DNA of 7,192 nucleotides. It comes from CAZYQW01 sp964649825 (GTDB lineage Bacteria; Planctomycetota; B15-G4; JADJEK01). Positions 6,271 through 7,192 of the stretch are shown here, in pieces. The position numbers and the translations under genes were made by a program. The stretch's first letter is position 1. Every line of letters begins with the position of its first letter. Location: NCBI GenBank assembly GCA_964649825.1, contig CAZYQW010000062.1, positions 1 to 7,192 of the forward strand. The letters are read 5' to 3'. Under the pieces are notes generated by a model. That model was not told where the DNA came from. It was given only the letters and a program-made list of their open reading frames with translations, and ran no database searches.

Positions 6271-6383
6271 AGGTTCATGATTCGGTGATGCCGCCGGCGG
6301 CTTCGATGACGAGAACTCGACTCCGAACGTGCAGAATGTCGTGGTTGGTAGCTCGGCAATCGCGCTGCGCGGCGAGTTCGAGC

Positions 6384-6389
6384 TACACT
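6384..6389 (+). promoter_or_regulatory. Possible -10 box for the DUF2200 gene
   Basis: TACACT sits 35 nt before the ATG at 6425 and matches four of six bases of the bacterial -10 consensus. No convincing -35 hexamer is found 16-18 nt upstream; the TTGGTA at 6345-6350 is too far away. The call rests on position and the hexamer alone. The rest of 6271-6424 shows no gene. Confidence 0.2.
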
Positions 6390-6424
6390 CGGCACGGATC
6401 GACCGTTCTCGCCCTGAGAAACCC

Positions 6425-6775
6425 ATGGACAAGCACCGGATCTTCACGATGTCCTTTGCGAGCGTGTACCCCCTCTACGTTCAGAAAGCGGAGAAGAAGG
6501 GGCGCAAGAAGCAGGAGGTCGACGAGGTCATCTGCTGGCTGACGGGCTACAGCCCGGACACACTGGCGGAGCAGATTAAGCGGAAGAAGGATTTCGAGAC
6601 CTTCTTCAGCGAGGCGCCGGCGCTCCATCCCAACGCCGGCAAGATCACCGGCGTCATCTGCGGGGTTCGCCTCGAGGAGATCGAGGACCCGCTGATGCGG
6701 AACATTCGGTACCTGGACAAGCTGGTGGATGAACTGGCCAAGGGCAGGCCCATGGAGAAGATCCTGCGCCGGTAG
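6425..6775 (+). CDS. DUF2200 family protein
   Basis: This gene encodes a 116-residue soluble protein that matches the DUF2200 family over its full length. Landmarks in order are KHRIFTMSFASVYPLYVQKA at the N-terminus, EVDEVICWLTGYS near residues 30-42, DFETFFSEAPALHPNA near 55-70, ITGVICGVRLEEIEDPLMR, and the ending IRYLDKLVDELAKGRPMEKI. The biochemical function of the family is unknown to me, and it is widespread as a stand-alone small gene. ATG 6425 is chosen because family members start with M-x-KHRI. The frame is open further upstream to an ATG at 6329, but those 32 extra residues are not family-like. Only a weak purine stretch (GAGAAA, 6415-6420) precedes the start. It is the only intact gene between two sets of remnants, with a strong hairpin upstream and a reverse transcriptase scrap starting right after its stop in the same frame. 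Confidence 0.92.
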   Translation: MDKHRIFTMSFASVYPLYVQKAEKKGRKKQEVDEVICWLTGYSPDTLAEQIKRKKDFETFFSEAPALHPNAGKITGVICGVRLEEIEDPLMRNIRYLDKLVDELAKGRPMEKILRR

Positions 6776-7102
6776 TCGACGCCGCCGACCGGATGCGATG
6801 ACCTGGTGCTCTTCGGCCGCGGTCGAGGCGAGGTCCGTTCCTGGCGCGACGCGGTGGCCGAGTGGCTGGGAGAGAAACGGCGGCTGCGGCTGAAGTCGCC
6901 GCACGCGAGAGTCCGCTCGTGCGCGGGCCACCTCGACGCAGTCGGGAAGCGGATCGCGCGCGAGGCGATCCAGCCGTTCGCGGGGGCGCACGCCCGGTTC
7001 GGGGCGAGGATCGCGCGCGAGTCGCGGCGGGGCCGGAGCGGCCGTCGGGTTGACGCGCAGCGGTCGATCGCGTCGTCCGTCGGGCATCTTCTGTACGAGT
7101 GA
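6776..7102 (+). pseudogene. C-terminal fragment of a reverse transcriptase, cut at the YxDD motif
   Basis: After the DUF2200 stop the same frame stays open to TGA at 7100-7102. From 6794 it reads CDDLVLFG, then a Trp-containing helix WRDAVAEWLGEKRRLRLK, then RVRSCAGHLDAVGKRI, then an Ala/Arg-rich end. This order fits the palm-to-thumb region of bacterial reverse transcriptases of the group II intron/DGR/retron superfamily. In these, YxDDxxLFG holds two catalytic Asp residues, a Leu-Arg-Leu strand follows, and a LGYRV-like motif comes next; here LDAVGKRI takes that place. The Tyr of YxDD is Gly (GCDD), and everything N-terminal (fingers and most of the palm) is missing and replaced by the DUF2200 gene. 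It cannot be an active polymerase. A GTG at 6806 could open an 98-residue frame, but that would exclude the Asp pair. Which RT class it came from cannot be told. Confidence is moderate because the remnant is short and Arg-rich. Confidence 0.55.
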
Positions 7103-7192
7103 TCGGCGAGCGGCCCGCGAGTGGGCGCCGAACGGCTGATTCGTGTCGTTCGTGGCCGACGCGAGGACAACCGAGCCGGCATCGCGGCGAGA

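Noticed and set aside
5747..6280. A 177-codon plus-strand frame across both fragments of the graveyard region
   Set aside because: It crosses the junction in a frame matching neither fragment and its product is Pro/Arg/Gly-rich.
6383..7087. Long minus-strand frames (234 codons here, and 211 codons ending at 6547) opposite DUF2200 and the RT remnant
   Set aside because: DUF2200 on the plus strand is unambiguous, and the antisense products are Arg/Pro/Leu-rich without motifs.
1..7192. CRISPR arrays, tRNA or rRNA genes, toxin-antitoxin pairs
   Set aside because: I found no regularly spaced direct repeats, no tRNA-like cloverleaf with a CCA end, no conserved rRNA stretches, and no pair of overlapping small genes with recognisable toxin or antitoxin motifs.
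7103..7192. Minus-strand reading AGSVVLASATNDTNQPFG as the end of another gene
   Set aside because: It is only about 30 residues before the window edge, with no family recognised and no supporting start or stop context.

Overview
The window is a GC-rich bacterial chromosomal segment. It most likely comes from a member of the Planctomycetota. The main lineage clue is a degraded fragment on the minus strand (5632-6003) whose C-terminal sequence pattern resembles the repeat-rich secreted proteins of that phylum. The lineage call is an inference from remembered family patterns, not from a search.

Layout. Positions 1-66 hold the last codons of a plus-strand gene ending in a hydrophobic helix. Positions 59-492 (minus) hold a ParB/KorB-like helix-turn-helix protein of the kind found beside site-specific recombinases; it is broken by a one-base frameshift near 358. 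Positions 493-879 carry no intact gene. They contain a coding-like minus-strand scrap (about 615-782) and, just before the catalase gene, a perfect 14-bp palindrome with a CACGTG core. Positions 880-3745 are a two-gene plus-strand unit: a large-subunit HPII-type catalase (katE) and a ferritin-like four-helix protein 37 nt downstream. Positions 3746-4172 are intergenic and hold a 167-bp non-autonomous inverted-repeat (MITE-like) element at 3982-4148, bounded by near-perfect terminal inverted repeats that end in CTAG. Positions 4173-5540 encode an AI-2E/PerM family membrane protein with an unusual acidic insertion.

Positions 5541-6424 are a gene graveyard. A minus-strand C-terminal scrap of a secreted protein (5632-6003) abuts a plus-strand scrap of a RecG-like/AlbA-type ATP-binding protein (5997-6188, frame open to 6248), followed by a strong hairpin at 6247-6270. 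One intact small gene follows, a DUF2200 protein (6425-6775). Directly behind it is the C-terminal part of a reverse transcriptase, cut at its catalytic YxDD motif (about 6794-7102). I recognise nothing in 7103-7192.

Function. The intact genes point to hydrogen peroxide removal coupled to iron handling (catalase plus ferritin-like protein), a transporter that is probably unrelated in function, and one conserved protein of unknown function. The surrounding debris (HTH partner of a recombinase, MITE, RecG-like scrap, reverse transcriptase scrap) marks an accessory, recombination-prone region. I see no intact, clearly new multi-gene system. The best candidates for a closer look are the palindromic element, the catalase/ferritin pair and the reverse transcriptase remnant beside the DUF2200 gene.
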